Below are positions 10,888 to 22,593 of a DNA stretch of 64,000 nucleotides, in pieces (within the stretch, counting starts at the first letter, position 1; the number at the start of each line of letters is the position of its first letter). Source of the DNA: Liolophura sinensis (taxonomy: Eukaryota > Mollusca > Polyplacophora > Chitonida > Chitonidae); contig NC_088297.1 in the NCBI RefSeq assembly GCF_032854445.1, positions 2,915,991 through 2,979,990 on the forward strand. Reading direction: 5' to 3'. Position numbers and translations under genes: made by a program. A model generated the notes under the pieces. The model was not told the DNA's origin. It saw only the letters and a list, made by a program, of their open reading frames with translations, and ran no database searches.

Positions 10888-11340
10888 AGAAAATGTGTAT
10901 TCAATATATAATTTAATAATACCATAGCGAGGAAATGCATGATTAAAAATTAACGGGTGGCTGCTCCTGAATGGTGACCATACAGCCTATAAGTGAGGAC
11001 CATGATGTCATAAAAGGTGCATAAAGTAAAGGTTACCTGTGCAACACAAGATGTGTAGAGCTTATGAACCATTTTGATGACTAACAATCATCAACGACAG
11101 TTTTTAAAATAGATAACTCAACAGTTAAATGGTTGCCCTTTGTGGATAGCATGCGTAGAGAAGGACTAATAGGGTTTTAGGCTGTTTTCTATCGGCATCT
11201 TATACCTGTTGTTGGATCATTATTGTGTTTGCCAGAAAAATGCAGATTCCACATGTGTAGGATTTCATATTTGTTAACGTTTTCTGAAGAAATTGATTAA
11301 AATATATACAAGGCAACACCCAACAGTGCCCTGTGATTTG
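10888..11340. other. No recognised feature
   Basis: AT-rich, no coding or repeat signal that I can name. Confidence 0.3.
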
Positions 11341-11580
11341 TTTTCTTTAAGTGGTTGTTTTACGGCGTACTTAATAATATTTCGGTCATATGACAGCGGC
11401 CACTAGGCCTATATTACGGTGCGTGGAAACCCACGCCCTTCCGCAAGTTAAATTGGCAGGCTTACCCACGTAAAGGAATAGTCGAGCCGGCAGGAGCCGG
11501 AATCGAACTCTTGACCTCATTGTTGAGAGGCTACAGTGATCGCCAAAGAGCGCCTTAGACCACTCGGCCACAGAGGGCCC
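11341..11580 (-). mobile_element. SINE-C, Leu/Ser-like tRNA head
   Basis: Read on the minus strand it opens GGGCCCTCTGTGGCCGAGTGG (A box) and has B box GAGTTCGATTCC. It then has a body ending near GTAAAACAACCAC. Same family as 18575-18843. Confidence 0.8.
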
Positions 11581-11706
11581 AGTGCCGTATTTGCTCCGGT
11601 TTTAGTTTGGTAACTGTTGAGGTCTTTTGTGGAGAGGGAAGCAAGTTAAGTTCAAAGTCTGTTATGAACGACACTATAGGCCTATGATTAGCTTAAAACT
11701 GCCAGC

Positions 11707-11911
11707 ACCAATACGGTCGCTGTGAGTTTAAGTCCAGATTATGCTGGCTGCCTCTCCAGCCGTACGTGTGAAGGTCTGTCAGCAACCTGCGGATGGACGT
11801 GGGTTTCCCTCGGGCTCTGCCCGTTTTCCTCACACCATAATGCTGGCTGTCGTCGCATAAGTAAATATTCTTGAGTACGGCGTAAAACACCAATCAAATA
11901 AATAAATAAAT
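11707..11911 (+). mobile_element. SINE-A, 5' truncated, with target-site duplication
   Basis: Starts inside the head (CACCAATACGGTCGC) and ends AAATAAATAAAT. Flanked by AAAACTGCCAGC at 11695-11706 and 11912-11923. Confidence 0.9.
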
Positions 11912-11923
11912 AAAACTGCCAGC

Positions 11924-12509
11924 TTAAAGCGTGTAGCTTAAAACTGCCAGGATATGAAAATTCCTGTACAATATGCTTTCAAGATTTCAGGCTCTAAATC
12001 AAAACTAATACTTCACACAGTGCCTTCAACCATGCAATCATAGGCTGTACCGCGGCATAGAGATTTATAAATGATCAATGTTCAATAGATTATAGCAGAA
12101 AACTTTGATTTCGACACAAACTATCAGTTTATCAAAGATTTACAAATCAGGAAATGATGTGCCTTGTTTATATTGGTTGACACAGTACTAGTCCGACACA
12201 GCTGGTTACAGTAAAATGGAATATGTTACAATGTTTGACGTTTACGTGAATTTTACCGGTAAATGTCAAACATTACAAAATATGGTGTATTTTACCAGCT
12301 GTACCTGGCCGCAATATCTCAGTCACATGAGAGCAACCCGTATACTGTAGGGTAGATGAAAATCAGGAGGTGCCCAGACGAAAACCACCATACACTAGGA
12401 AAATGTAGGGAAAGAAAATCAAAAATTAAATCCAAACCCTTCAGCCTAAGGGTCAAAGAAAAAATTCATAACCGTAGTCAGTCTTGACGACAGAAGAGAT
12501 ATTTCTCTA
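11924..12509. other. No recognised feature
   Basis: Unique-looking AT-rich sequence leading into the minisatellite fringe. Confidence 0.3.
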
Positions 12510-13270
12510 TCTGAGCACACCAGGACAAATATCAACCATTTCTATACTTGGCTGGACCTTCAGGCTTAGCAAGTATGTACACTAGGTCAGCCACGTCTGT
12601 AACTGGGAGGACTTGTAGGCTGAGAGGCTTGTGCACCAGCACAATTTGCTCCATTTCTATACTGAGGAGGACGTAGTGGCTTAGCAAATTTTTACCAATG
12701 TGTAAACAATGCTACTGGTTTTGTTAACTTATCACTAAAGATCTTAAGATCACTAAAAGACAAATTCCTGAAGTTATGGAATGCAGACCTCTCTGTGTCA
12801 TTCAAAAGGTTTGTCTTATAGAATCTTTAATACTGAATTTGAGTCCAAAGTATATCTTCAACATTCTCATACAAACCTCCGGAAAATACTGGCAAAATTT
12901 TGAACAAGTATCCACAAGTTACCTATAGAGACTTGGAGATGGTCAGGGCAAGGAAAACATGCTGGCATATGTCCTAGCTGCACAACCAAAAGCATTGGGG
13001 ATGAATACCACTTTGTAATGGTTTGTCCAACATTGAATCATTTAAGGAGAAAATATCTGATTTTCATTTATTGGTTCTCCTTTGTCCAACGTTGGAAAGG
13101 TCATTTAGTACACTATCCTTGGCAGCCACATTACAGTAAGAAAGTCAGAATGTCAGCAGTATTAAAAAGTCAATAAAAGTTCAAATCGGAGAGGACACCA
13201 GTTCACAAGTTGGCATTGTTCACCAAGACAATGTTACTCATTTCTATACTGGAGAGGACATGTAAGTTTA
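12510..13270. repeat. Degenerate fringe of the 63-bp minisatellite
   Basis: Decayed units (CCATTTCTATACT, GGGAGGACTTGTAGGC) occur at 12535-12690 and again from 13225. About 500 bases of non-repeat sequence lie between them. Confidence 0.65.
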
Positions 13271-16200
13271 AGTGCTGTCTACACCAGGAAAATGTCATCC
13301 ATTTCTATACCTGGGAGAACCTGTAGGCTTAGAGTGTGTGTACACCAGGACAATACCATCCATTTCTATACTTGGGAGAACCAGTAGGCTGGGAGAGTGT
13401 GTATGTTGGGAGAATGCATCCGCCATTTCTATACTTGGGAGGACCTGTAAGCTGGGGAAGTGTGTATGTCAGGACAATGTATCCTCTATTTCTATACTTG
13501 GGAGGACCTGTAGGCTGGGTGAGCGTATATGTCAGGACAATGCATCCTCCATTTCTATAATTGGGAGGACCTGTAGGCTGGGGGAGTGTGTATGTCAGGA
13601 CAATGCATCCTCCATTTCTATACTTGGGAGGACCTGTAGGCTGGGGAAGTGTGTATGTCAGGACAATGCATCCTCCATTTCTATACTTGGGAGGACCTGT
13701 AGGCTGCGGAAGTGTGTATGTCAGGACAATGTATCCTCTATTTCTATACTTGGGAGGACCTGTAGGCTGGGGGAGTGTGTATGTCAGGGCAATGCATCCT
13801 CCATTTCTATACTTGGGAGGACCTGTAGGCTGGGGGAGTGTGTATGTCAGGACAATGCATCCTCCATTTCTATACTTGGGAGGACCTGTAGGCTGGGGCA
13901 GTGTGTATGTCAGGACAATGCATCCTCCATTTCTATACTTGGGAGGACCTGTAGGCTGGGGAAGTGTGTATGTCAGGACAATGTATCCTCTATTTCTATA
14001 CTTGGGAGGACCTGTAGGCTGTGGGAGTGTATCTGTCAGGACAATGCATCCTCCAATTCTATACTTGGGAGGACCTGTAGGCTGGGGGAGTGTGTATGTC
14101 AGGGCAATGCATCCTCCATTTCTATACTTGGGAGGACCTGTAGGCTGGGGAAGTGTGTATGTCAGGACAATGTATCCTCTGTTTCTATATTTGGGAGGAG
14201 CTGTGGGAGTGTGTATGTCAGGACAATGTATCCTCTATTTCTATACTTGGGGGGACCTGTAGGCTGGGAAAGTGTGTATGTCAGGACAATGCATCCTCCA
14301 TTTGTATACTTGGGAGGACCTGTAGGCTGGGGCAGTGTGTATGTCAGGACAATGTATCCTCTATTTCTATACTTGGGAGGACCTGTAGGCTGGGGGAGTG
14401 TGTATGTCAGGACAATGCATCCTCTATTTCTATACTTGGGGGGACCTGTAGGCTGGGAAAGTGTGTATGTCAGGGCAATGCATCCTCCATTTGTATACTT
14501 GGGAGGACCTGTAGGCTGGGGCAGTGTGTATGTCAGGACAATGTATCCTCTATTTCTATACTTGGGAGGGCCTGTAGGCTGAGTGAGTGTATCTGTCAGG
14601 ACAATGCATCCTCCATTTCTATACTTGGGAGGACCTGTAGGCTGGTGGAGTGTGTATGTCAGGGCAATGCATCCTCCATTTCTATACTTGGGAGGACCTG
14701 TAGGCTGGGGAAGTGTGTATGTCAGGACAATGCATCCTCCATTTCTATACTTGGGAGGACCTGTAGGCTGGGGAAGTGTGTATGTCAGGACAATGTATCC
14801 TCTATTTCTATACTTGGGAGGACCTGTAGGCTGGGGGAGTGTGTATGTCAGGGCAATGCATCCTCCATTTCTATACTTGGGAGGACCTGTAGGCTGGGGG
14901 AGTGTGTATGTCAGGACAATGCATCCTCCATTTCTATACTTGGGAGGACCTGTAGGCTGGGGCAGTGTGTATGTCAGGACAATGCATCCTCCATTTCTAT
15001 ACTTGGGAGGACCTGTAGGCTGGGGAAGTGTGTATGTCAGGACAATGTATCCTCTATTTCTATACTTGGGAGGACCTGTAGGCTGTGGGAGTGTATCTGT
15101 CAGGACAATGCATCCTCCAATTCTATACTTGGGAGGACCTGTAGGCTGGGGGAGTGTGTATGTCAGAGCAATGCATCCTCCCTTTCTATACTTGGGAGGA
15201 CCTGTAGGCTGGGGAAGTGTGTATGTCAGGACAATGTATCCTCTGTTTCTATATTTGGGAGGAGCTGTGGGAGTGTGTATGTCAGGACAATGTATCCTCT
15301 ATTTCTATACTTGGGGGGACCTGTAGGCTGGGAAAGTGTGTATGTCAGGGCAATGCATCCTCCATTTGTATACTTGGGAGGACCTGTAGGCTGGGGCAGT
15401 GTGTATGTCAGGACAATGTATCCTCTATTTCTATACTTGGGAGGACCTGTAGGCTGGGGCAGTGTGTATGTCAGGACAATGTATCCTCTATTTCTATACT
15501 TGGGGGGACCTGTAGGCTGGGAAAGTGTTTATGTCAGGATAATGTATCCCCCAGTTCTATACTTGGGGGGGACCTGTAGGATGGGGAAGTGTGTATGTCA
15601 GGACAATGTATCCTCTATTTCTATACTTGGGAGGACCTGTAGGCTGGGGAAGTGTGTATGTCAGGACAATGTATCCTCTATTTCTATACTTGGGAGGACC
15701 TGTATGCTGGGGCAGTGTGTATGTCAGGACAATGTATCCTCTATTTCTATACTTGGGGGGACCTGTAGGCTGGGAAAGTGTGTATGTCAGGACAATGTAT
15801 CCCCCAGTTCTATACTTGGGGGGACCTGTAGGATGGGGAAGTGTGTATGTCAGGACAATGTATCCTCTATTTCTATAGCTGGGGGGACCTGTAGGCTGGG
15901 AAAGTGTGTATGTCAGGACAATGTATCCCCCAGTTCTATACTTGGGGGGACCTGTAGGCTGGGGAAGTGTGTATGTCAGGACAATGTATCCTCTGTTTCT
16001 ATATTTGGGAGGACCTGTAGGCTGGGTGAGCGTATATGTCAGGGCAATGCACCCTCGATTTCTATACTTGGGAGGACCTGTAGGCTGGGGAAGTGTGTAT
16101 GTCAGGACAATGCATCCTCCATTTCTATACTTGGGAGGACCTGTAGGCTGGGGAAGTGCGTATGTCAGGACAATGTATCCTCTGTTTCTATATTTGGGAG

Positions 16201-17052
16201 GAGCTGTAGGCTGTGGGAGTGTGTATGTCAGGGCAATGCATCCTCCACTTCTATACTTGGGAGGACCTGTAGGCTGGGGAAGTGCGTATGTCAGGACAAT
16301 GTATCCTCTGTTTCTATATTTGGGAGGAGCTGTAGGCTGTGGGAGTGTGTATGTCAGGGCAATGCATCCTCCATTTCTATACTTGGGAGGACCTGTAGGC
16401 TGCGGAAGTGTGTATGTCAGGACAATGTATCCTCTATTTCTATACTTGGGAGGACCTGTAGGCTGGGTGAGTGTATCTGTCAGGACAATGCATCCTCCAT
16501 TTCTATACTTGGGAGGACCTGTAGGCTGGGGCAGTTTGTATGTCAGGACAATGTATCCTCTATTTCTATACTTGGGAGGACCTGTAGGCTGTGGGAGTGT
16601 ATCTGTCAGGACAATGTATCCTCTGTTTCTATACCTGGGAGGACCTGTAGGCTGAATGAGTGTGTGTGTCAGGACAATGTATCCTCCATTTCTATACTTG
16701 GGAGGACCTGTAGTCTGGGAAAGTGTGTATGTCAGGACAATGCATCCTCCATTTCTATACTTGGGAGGACCTGTAGGCTGGGGCAGTTTGTATGTCAGGA
16801 CAATGTATCCTCTGTTTCTATATTTGGGAGGAGCTGTAGGCTGTGGGAGTGTGTATGTCAGGGCAATGCATCCTCCATTTCTATACTTGGGAGGACCTGT
16901 AGGCTGGGGCAGTGTGTATGTCAGGACAATGTATCCTCTATTTTTATACTTGGGAGGACCTGTAGACTGGGGAAGTGTGTGTTAGGACAAAGCATCCGCT
17001 ATTTCTATACTTGGGAGGACCTGTACGCTTAGGGAGTGGGTGTCAGGACAAT
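13271..17052 (+). repeat. 63-bp minisatellite with higher-order structure
   Basis: About 59 head-to-tail units of 63 bp (GGGAGGACCTGTAGGCTGGG, then AGTGTGTATGTCAGGACAAT, then CTATTTCTATACTT). The period is 21 codons and the unit has no stop in the three plus frames, so long ORFs (up to 959 codons, 14153-17032) arise without needing selection. Variant units recur in the same order with an offset of 1,064 bp: the phrase at 14153 returns at 15217. That fits 16 full units plus one 56-bp unit that lacks 7 bases of GTAGGCT. This shows duplication of a 17-unit block as well as of single units. Confidence 0.93.
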
Positions 17053-17196
17053 GTATTTGATTTATTTATTTGATTGGTGTTTTACGCCGTACTCAAGAAT
17101 ATTTCACTTATATGATGGCATCCAGCTTTATGGTGGGAGGAAACTGGGCAGAGCCTGGGGAAAACCCACGGCCATTCGCACGTTGCTGACAGATCT
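17053..17196 (-). mobile_element. SINE-A fragment inside the minisatellite
   Basis: TTTGATTTATTTATTTGATTGG tail and body up to GCTGACAGATCT, with no head. It marks the border between two subfamilies of the 63-bp unit. Confidence 0.85.
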
Positions 17197-17965
17197 CAGG
17201 CTAATGTATCGTCCATTTCTATACTTGGGAGGACCTGTAGGCTCAGGGAATGTACACATCAGAATACTATATCCTCCATTTCTATAGTTGGGAGGACCTG
17301 TAGGCTCAGGGAGTGTGTACATAAGGATACTATATCCTCCATTTCTATAGTTGGGAGGACCTGTAGGCCCTGGGAGTGTGTACATCAGGATACTATATCC
17401 TCCATTTCTATAGTTGGGAGGACCTGTAGGTTCAGGGAGAGTGTACATTAGGATACTATATCCTCCATTTCTATAGTTGGGAGGACCTGTAGGCCCTGGG
17501 AGTGTGTACATCAGGATGCTATATCCGCCATTTCTATAGTTGGGAGGACCTGTAGGCTCAAGGAGTGTGTACATCAGGATGCTATATCCGCCATTTCTAT
17601 AGTTGGGAGGACCTGTAGGCTCAGGGAGTGTGTACATCAGGATACTATATCCTCCATTTCTATAGTTGGGAGGACCTGTAGGCTCAGACAGTGTGTACAT
17701 CAGGATGCTATATCCGCCATTTCTATAGTTGGGAGGACCTGTAGGCTCAAGGAGTGTGTACATCAGGATGCTATATCCGCCATTTCTATAGTTGGGAGGA
17801 CCTGTAGGCCCTGGGAGTGTGTACATCAGGATGCTATATCCGCCATTTCTATAGTTGGGAAGACCGGTAGGCTCAGGGAGTGTGTACATCAGGATACTAT
17901 ATCCGCCATTTCTATAGTTGGGAGGACCTGTAGGCCCTGGGAGTGTGTACATCAGGATACTATAT
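17197..17965 (+). repeat. Second 63-bp minisatellite subfamily
   Basis: About 12 units reading GTTGGGAGGACCTGTAGGC, then CAGGGAGTGTGTACATCAGG, then ATACTATATCCTCCATTTC. It has the same length and core as the larger array but its own fixed differences. On the minus strand the units are open for 274 codons, giving a 21-residue repeat with GPTGPPNYRNGGYSIL. That is a by-product of the codon-length period. Confidence 0.92.
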
Positions 17966-18192
17966 TATTATTATTTATTTATTATATTTTCATACCTATA
18001 TCACAAAATATGGTGATTTGATCTCAATTACTACCCACTGAAATGATTCATGTTCTATTAGCAGCCTTTTAAGTATGTTTTAGATATAATTCTGATATGT
18101 GGTAAACAGTACACTCTTCAATGCTTTTATTATGAGCAGACAGATTAATGCTTTTTAACAAATTTAGTTTACATATCACACATTCTTTTCAG

Positions 18193-18238
18193 AAACAAAC
18201 AGAGGAAGAAGACAAGATAGGTTACATGCATGGCTCAG
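18193..18238 (+). other. Candidate small coding exon
   Basis: Bounded by ATTCTTTTCAG and CTCAG|GTAATC. One frame reads KQTEEEDKIGYMHGS. No neighbouring exon on this strand was found and no family is recognised, so it could be a chance pair of splice motifs. Confidence 0.25.
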
Positions 18239-18574
18239 GTAATCTCATCTTGGTTCACATTTTAAATGATAAATTGGGCTATCTGAGAACTCCAGTTTGA
18301 AAATAAATTTTATCATATTGAATAAAAGGATTTTGATGGAAAATTATCTCTTGTTATATATCTTCAGAACTAGAAAAATCATGTTCATTTTTCAATTATA
18401 ATGAAAAAGTGTAAATATTAAATTATTGGGGAACAGGTGACCAATTGGTTAGGAATGCGTCTTTGGTCAAACAAGGAAAGGGTTAAATCTCAAACTTTTT
18501 AAAAAAAAAATGTCGCTTTTCCTTGCTATACTATAATCTTTAAAACAATAAGCTGTTTTCTAAACACAAACTGG

Positions 18575-18843
18575 GTGGAGATGGGGGAGGCACAGAGGCC
18601 GAGTGGTGTAAGGCGCTTGCCTGGCAATCACTGTAGCCTCTCAACAATGAGGTAACGAGCTCGATTCCGGCTCCTGCCAGCTTGTCTCTGGCCTTAGGTG
18701 GGAAAGCCTGCCAGTATAGCTTGCCGAAGAGCGTGGGTTTCCTCCGGACATTGCCCAATTTCCAACCACCATAAAATACTGGCTGCCGTCATATGGCCGA
18801 AATATTGTTTGAGTGCGGGGCAAAACAACCAATCAAAAAAAAA
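18575..18843 (+). mobile_element. SINE-C
   Basis: Head CACAGAGGCCGAGTGGTG, B box GAGCTCGATTCC, 3' end CAATCAAAAAAAAAAC. ACAAACTG occurs at both ends. Confidence 0.8.
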
Positions 18844-19345
18844 ACAAACTGTGTTTGGGTAAAAAGAATCTAGTCAGAATACAGTTAATTCCTTAGCAAA
18901 AGAAACATGATGCTAAAACTGCTTACAGTTCTTAACCTGACACATTTAGTCTAGTCATGTCTGAAACATAGTAGAAAACACAAGTTAAAAGTTCTTCAAG
19001 TTATTGTGGATGTAAAATCTGTTCAAAAACAGATATTGTCAGGTAATGAATATAGAATAAATCTGAACAGATCCTAGCATTTGATAACAAAGAGATCTGT
19101 AAAAATTATTACTGAGTGTTTACCATAGGCTAATCTAAACAAGGCAATCATAACTGTTTTATAATTAAACATTTTTTTTTTTGTGAATGCAAAAGCGATA
19201 AGTTTCTTGCAGTAAGTTCACTATACAACAGGTGCAAATAATACCTGTACACAGTTTATTTAACCTCAGTTGTACAATTAGCCAAGGACTATTCAATCTC
19301 CCTTAAAGCCCAGTAAAATAAGATCAGGTTTTAAACTTCAAAGAC

Positions 19346-21371
19346 TTACAACTTCCGCTTCTTTGTCTCTTCCTACATGGAAAAAATGGTTGTTTACATA
19401 AGAAGGCAAATTAAAATATACATCATTGTTGACAGAGATATAAAGAAATACAAAATCGTGAACTTTATCAAAGTTAGACTTCAAAGGTCAAGTTAAGTTA
19501 AAAGGAAGGAGCAGATGACTTTTACAATGTTTGTAAGGATTGTTTTGCTGTCTTTTTTTTTTAAAAAGAAGTTTAATAAGACCAATGTCATTACGAACAT
19601 ATAACACGAATTAAGCATGTATAGAGACTTTATATGGAAGGGTCACGAAAAAAACTTGCCTTTCTCCATGGAAGATTTGATTTTCCGTAATCAAACCGAA
19701 TTTCTTCACCAGCCTTTAATAGGTTTGGCCACAAACAAAGTCGGATGCGGGGATCCACTCCACTCAATGACTTTCATAATGCCGTTAGGGTTTTTGTGAT
19801 TATCAATAATCATTCTACCCTTATTGAGTTCGAACGGATCGAAAGTAACATCAATACTGCAAAAAAAAAAAAAAAAAAAAAATCAGAAATAAATCAATTA
19901 AAACCACACTCCTGTACCTTGTATTAGTCAATACTACTGTTGTTGATTGAAGAACAAAACCTGGCCATTGTTGAAAAAGTCTCATCAAAGTAATTACAAA
20001 GAAACGCCAAACACTAAACAGAAGAATATAGTGCCGGATCAGATGAAAACATACGCAATAAACAATTGTCATTTATTATCATTTTGAATAACTTATCTCC
20101 CTAAAGCAGAAGCTGTTTATGCCAGCATTTGAGCAATGATAGATTCATATTTTTGATAATATATATTTTTTTTTACCTGGATTGAGCCTAATAAATGCAT
20201 GTTGAGATGAGATATGAGATATCTTAAAGTGAAAATATTTCCGGTTGCCATATCCATCACCCATGTAATGTAACATGAAAGGAGTGAGTGAGTGCTTGGG
20301 GTTTAACATCGTACTCAACAATTTTTCAGTCATATGACGACGAAGGAATCATTAGGGTGCATGTACGTGTAATGTGCCTCCTTGTTGCAGGACGGATTTC
20401 CACCGCTCTTTTATTTAGTGCTGCTTCACTGAGACGACTTACCAAAGGCAAATAAAGCCGCCCCACGCGAGCCATTATACTGATACGGGTCAACCAGTCG
20501 TTGCACTATCCCCTTCATGCTGAACGCCAAGCGAGGAAGTTACAACTTCCTCCTTTAAAGTCTTAGGTGTGACTCGATCAAGGATTGATCCTGGATCTAC
20601 CTGTCCCGAAGCGGACGCTCTACCAACTGTGCTATCCGGGCCGGTCTAACATGAAAGGTGATATAGTTTTAAGTTAATTAGGATGATCACCTGTGAGGCT
20701 AAACATGTTTTAGTACAGAATGTGTAGACCCAACAAAAAGACAGAAACCCACCATAACATTTTATTCCTGTCCGTAAAAAAATATAAGAAACTCCCAAGG
20801 CTGTTGGGATACTGCTGTTCTCTCTTAATTCCTTCCCGAAACGATATCATCTCTCCGTTGTATTCAAGCAGGAATGAGTCCTTGGGAAAGTCTTTAGTAG
20901 CAAAAACACCCCGACCTAAAAAGCAAAAGTAATATCTGATGAAAAATATATAACATATATAGAGAGAATACACAAGAAGTGGCCACTGATTTATCTAACA
21001 TGTTGTTAGGAGTGTCATATAGCATGCTTGAAAGATTTCACCTGCACAGTGCTATATGTGGTCACTATAGTGACCAGAAGTGTACAACAGGCAATGCATT
21101 TCAGACATTTATCAGTGTTTATACGGAATTATAACTCTCATATCAGTATATCAAAAACTAAAGCTTGAGTTTCTTAGCACTTAGGTCTTTGTGTTGTACT
21201 GAATCTTAATGCGTATGAGTGAGTGCTCGCCACCTGTGTGGTTAATGAAGCGGACTTCAAATCCCTCCCGGTCGAATCCACTTTGAATATGCAGTAACGC
21301 CTGCTCATAATTTATTTTCCTTTCGTTTGCAGCTTTCTTGGCTGCAGCCTGTCTCTTGGTGGCCATGCTTC
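19346..21371 (-). CDS. SET-domain lysine-methyltransferase-like protein, C-terminal exons with one frameshift
   Basis: Four exons join in phase on the minus strand. Exon 21371-21234 has ATG at 21366-21364 (MATKRQAAAKKAANERK) and may be internal, because it is open upstream to its acceptor. Exon 20915-20753 reads GRGVFATKDFPKDSFLLEY, then NGEMISFREG, then FYFF-like LYFFTDRN. Exon 19856-19660 reads CIDVTFDPFELNKGRMI, then DNHKNPNGIMKV, then FDYGKSNLPWRK. Exon 19372-19346 reads EETKKRKL-stop. The motifs are those of a SET domain, nearest to the KMT5A (PR-Set7) type, including the DNH and FDYG regions that form the S-adenosylmethionine and substrate sites. Known role: histone H4 Lys20 methylation for KMT5A; the substrate here is unknown. 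In exon 19856-19660 one extra base near 19713-19714 (AAAGGCTGG where AAAGCTGG is expected) breaks the frame just before GEEIRFDYG. The donor there is GC-type (AAG|GCAAGT). Without splicing, the frame after the indel stops at 19630. It is either a recent pseudogene or a base error. Confidence 0.75.
20283..20647 (-). mobile_element. SINE-B, full length, in a SET-gene intron
   Basis: AGTGAGTGAGTGCTTGGGG tail to CGGGCCGGTCT head end. Flanked by AACATGAAAGG at 20272-20282 and 20648-20658. The head reads GGCCCGGATAGCACAGTTGG on the minus strand. Confidence 0.93.
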
Positions 21372-21498
21372 CTGTTAAAAATTATCAGTACATAATAAAT
21401 ACATCAAACAACTAAGAAACTGTAGCCCTAAGCTGCTCATTAAAATATCACAGGATGTCCCAACGGACCTGATAAGTACTCCTAAAGGATAGAAAATA

Positions 21499-21888
21499 AT
21501 GGCTAAATTGCATGACCAACTGTGTTCCATTGCAGTTGGTGTTCTACAAACCACGTTTACCTCTACCTCTAACCTTAAAACCCTACTCAAAGCCAATGGA
21601 AAGAAACAGCCAACCCATAGGGAAGAAACCAAAGGATCTGTGTACAGCATTAATTGTGACTGTCAATGCCAATACACTGGAGAAACCAGTAGAACACTCA
21701 ATATCAGAATTGCAGAGCACAAGGCCTCAGTAGAAAAATTATATGGAAAATCAGCCCTGAGTGACCACATCAGAGCCCATGCAGAACACCAACTCCAATG
21801 GAACACAGTTCATACCCTACAGAACAAACAGTCAGACTACAAAAGAAGGAAACCGCTGGAAGCCATTAACAGGGCTCTATCTCATGAT
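21499..21888 (+). pseudogene. Penelope-like element GIY-YIG endonuclease domain
   Basis: A 153-codon ORF beginning MAKLHDQL carries the endonuclease end of a Penelope-like retroelement. Residues 46-49 (GSVY) and 59-61 (YTG) form the GIY-YIG strands. Cysteines at 53, 55 and 57 lie between them. Arg70 and His74 are in NIRIAEH, His90 in SALSDH, and Glu121 in PLEAINRAL. No reverse transcriptase is present upstream: a stop lies just before the ATG, so the copy is 5' truncated. At 21889 the frame runs directly into the 450-bp element, adding about 24 foreign codons. The domain looks intact but is probably not expressed alone. It lies in the inferred long intron of the SET gene. Confidence 0.85.
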
Positions 21889-22341
21889 GGACACAGACCC
21901 CCATTACAACTTCCGTTTTTCGGTAGGGACGATTGTAGTTCTGTGAATTTTAGGGTATAAAGTCTTTTTTTGCTCCCAGGCGTCCATTTTTGGTGCACAG
22001 GTGCATGCTTGGTATTAAAATGCTGGAAACTGTCTAAACTTTGAGGAGGTATGAGCTTTATTGATGAAAGTTTAAAATTCTGGGTGAGAGGACACAAGGT
22101 GTGAGGTAATGATGAGGCTGCGAGTGACGTCCCCTTGGCGTTGCTAGGCACGCCTCCCAGCTGCCGGCATGGAAAGATCCAGATTTTGACGGTCAACCTA
22201 TGTCAAGATTTTTATGGCTTCTTTGTCACAGGCTGGGCCAGGTATGCACCAAGGCTTATTGGCCACGGAATGTTTGGGACTGAGCTACAGTGCTAGACAT
22301 TAACATTATCGCTTATGGAAAATTAATGGGGGTCCGAGGCC
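21889..22341 (+). mobile_element. 450-bp element, copy 2 of 3
   Basis: GGACACAGACCCCCATTA to TAATGGGGGTCCGAGGCC. It is fused to the end of the PLE endonuclease ORF. No target duplication is apparent here, unlike copy 3. It could be a mobile element that inserted into the PLE, or the native 3' region of that PLE family. Confidence 0.8.
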
Positions 22342-22593
22342 TGTACTGACGAAGTCACCAAAATGTGAAAAATGTCACTATGCGCTTAGATTTCGCAGCA
22401 GCCTGATAATTTTTGGTGGGTATGTCTGTGATGTGTTTTGCATTGATTGAGCCAATTTATAGCTTCTTGGGGCTATTTATTTTTTGAAAATATCCATTTT
22501 GATGAAAAATCAGTAAAATGCTGTTCAGTGTAGGGTAGCATGTGTATACGCATCCTGAAATGAACAACATGCAACGTTCTAGTATTCTTATGC

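Noticed and set aside
13272-17032. ORFs of 436 and 959 codons with Cys-rich 21-residue repeats
   Set aside because: The 63-bp unit is a multiple of three and lacks stops in three frames, so the ORFs follow automatically. Three overlapping frames are open and no start context or splice signal stands out.
17128-17952. 274-codon minus-strand collagen-like ORF
   Set aside because: Same cause as above; it runs into SINE sequence at its C-terminus.
12510-17965. CRISPR-like array
   Set aside because: Units are head to tail with no unique spacers, and the context is eukaryotic.
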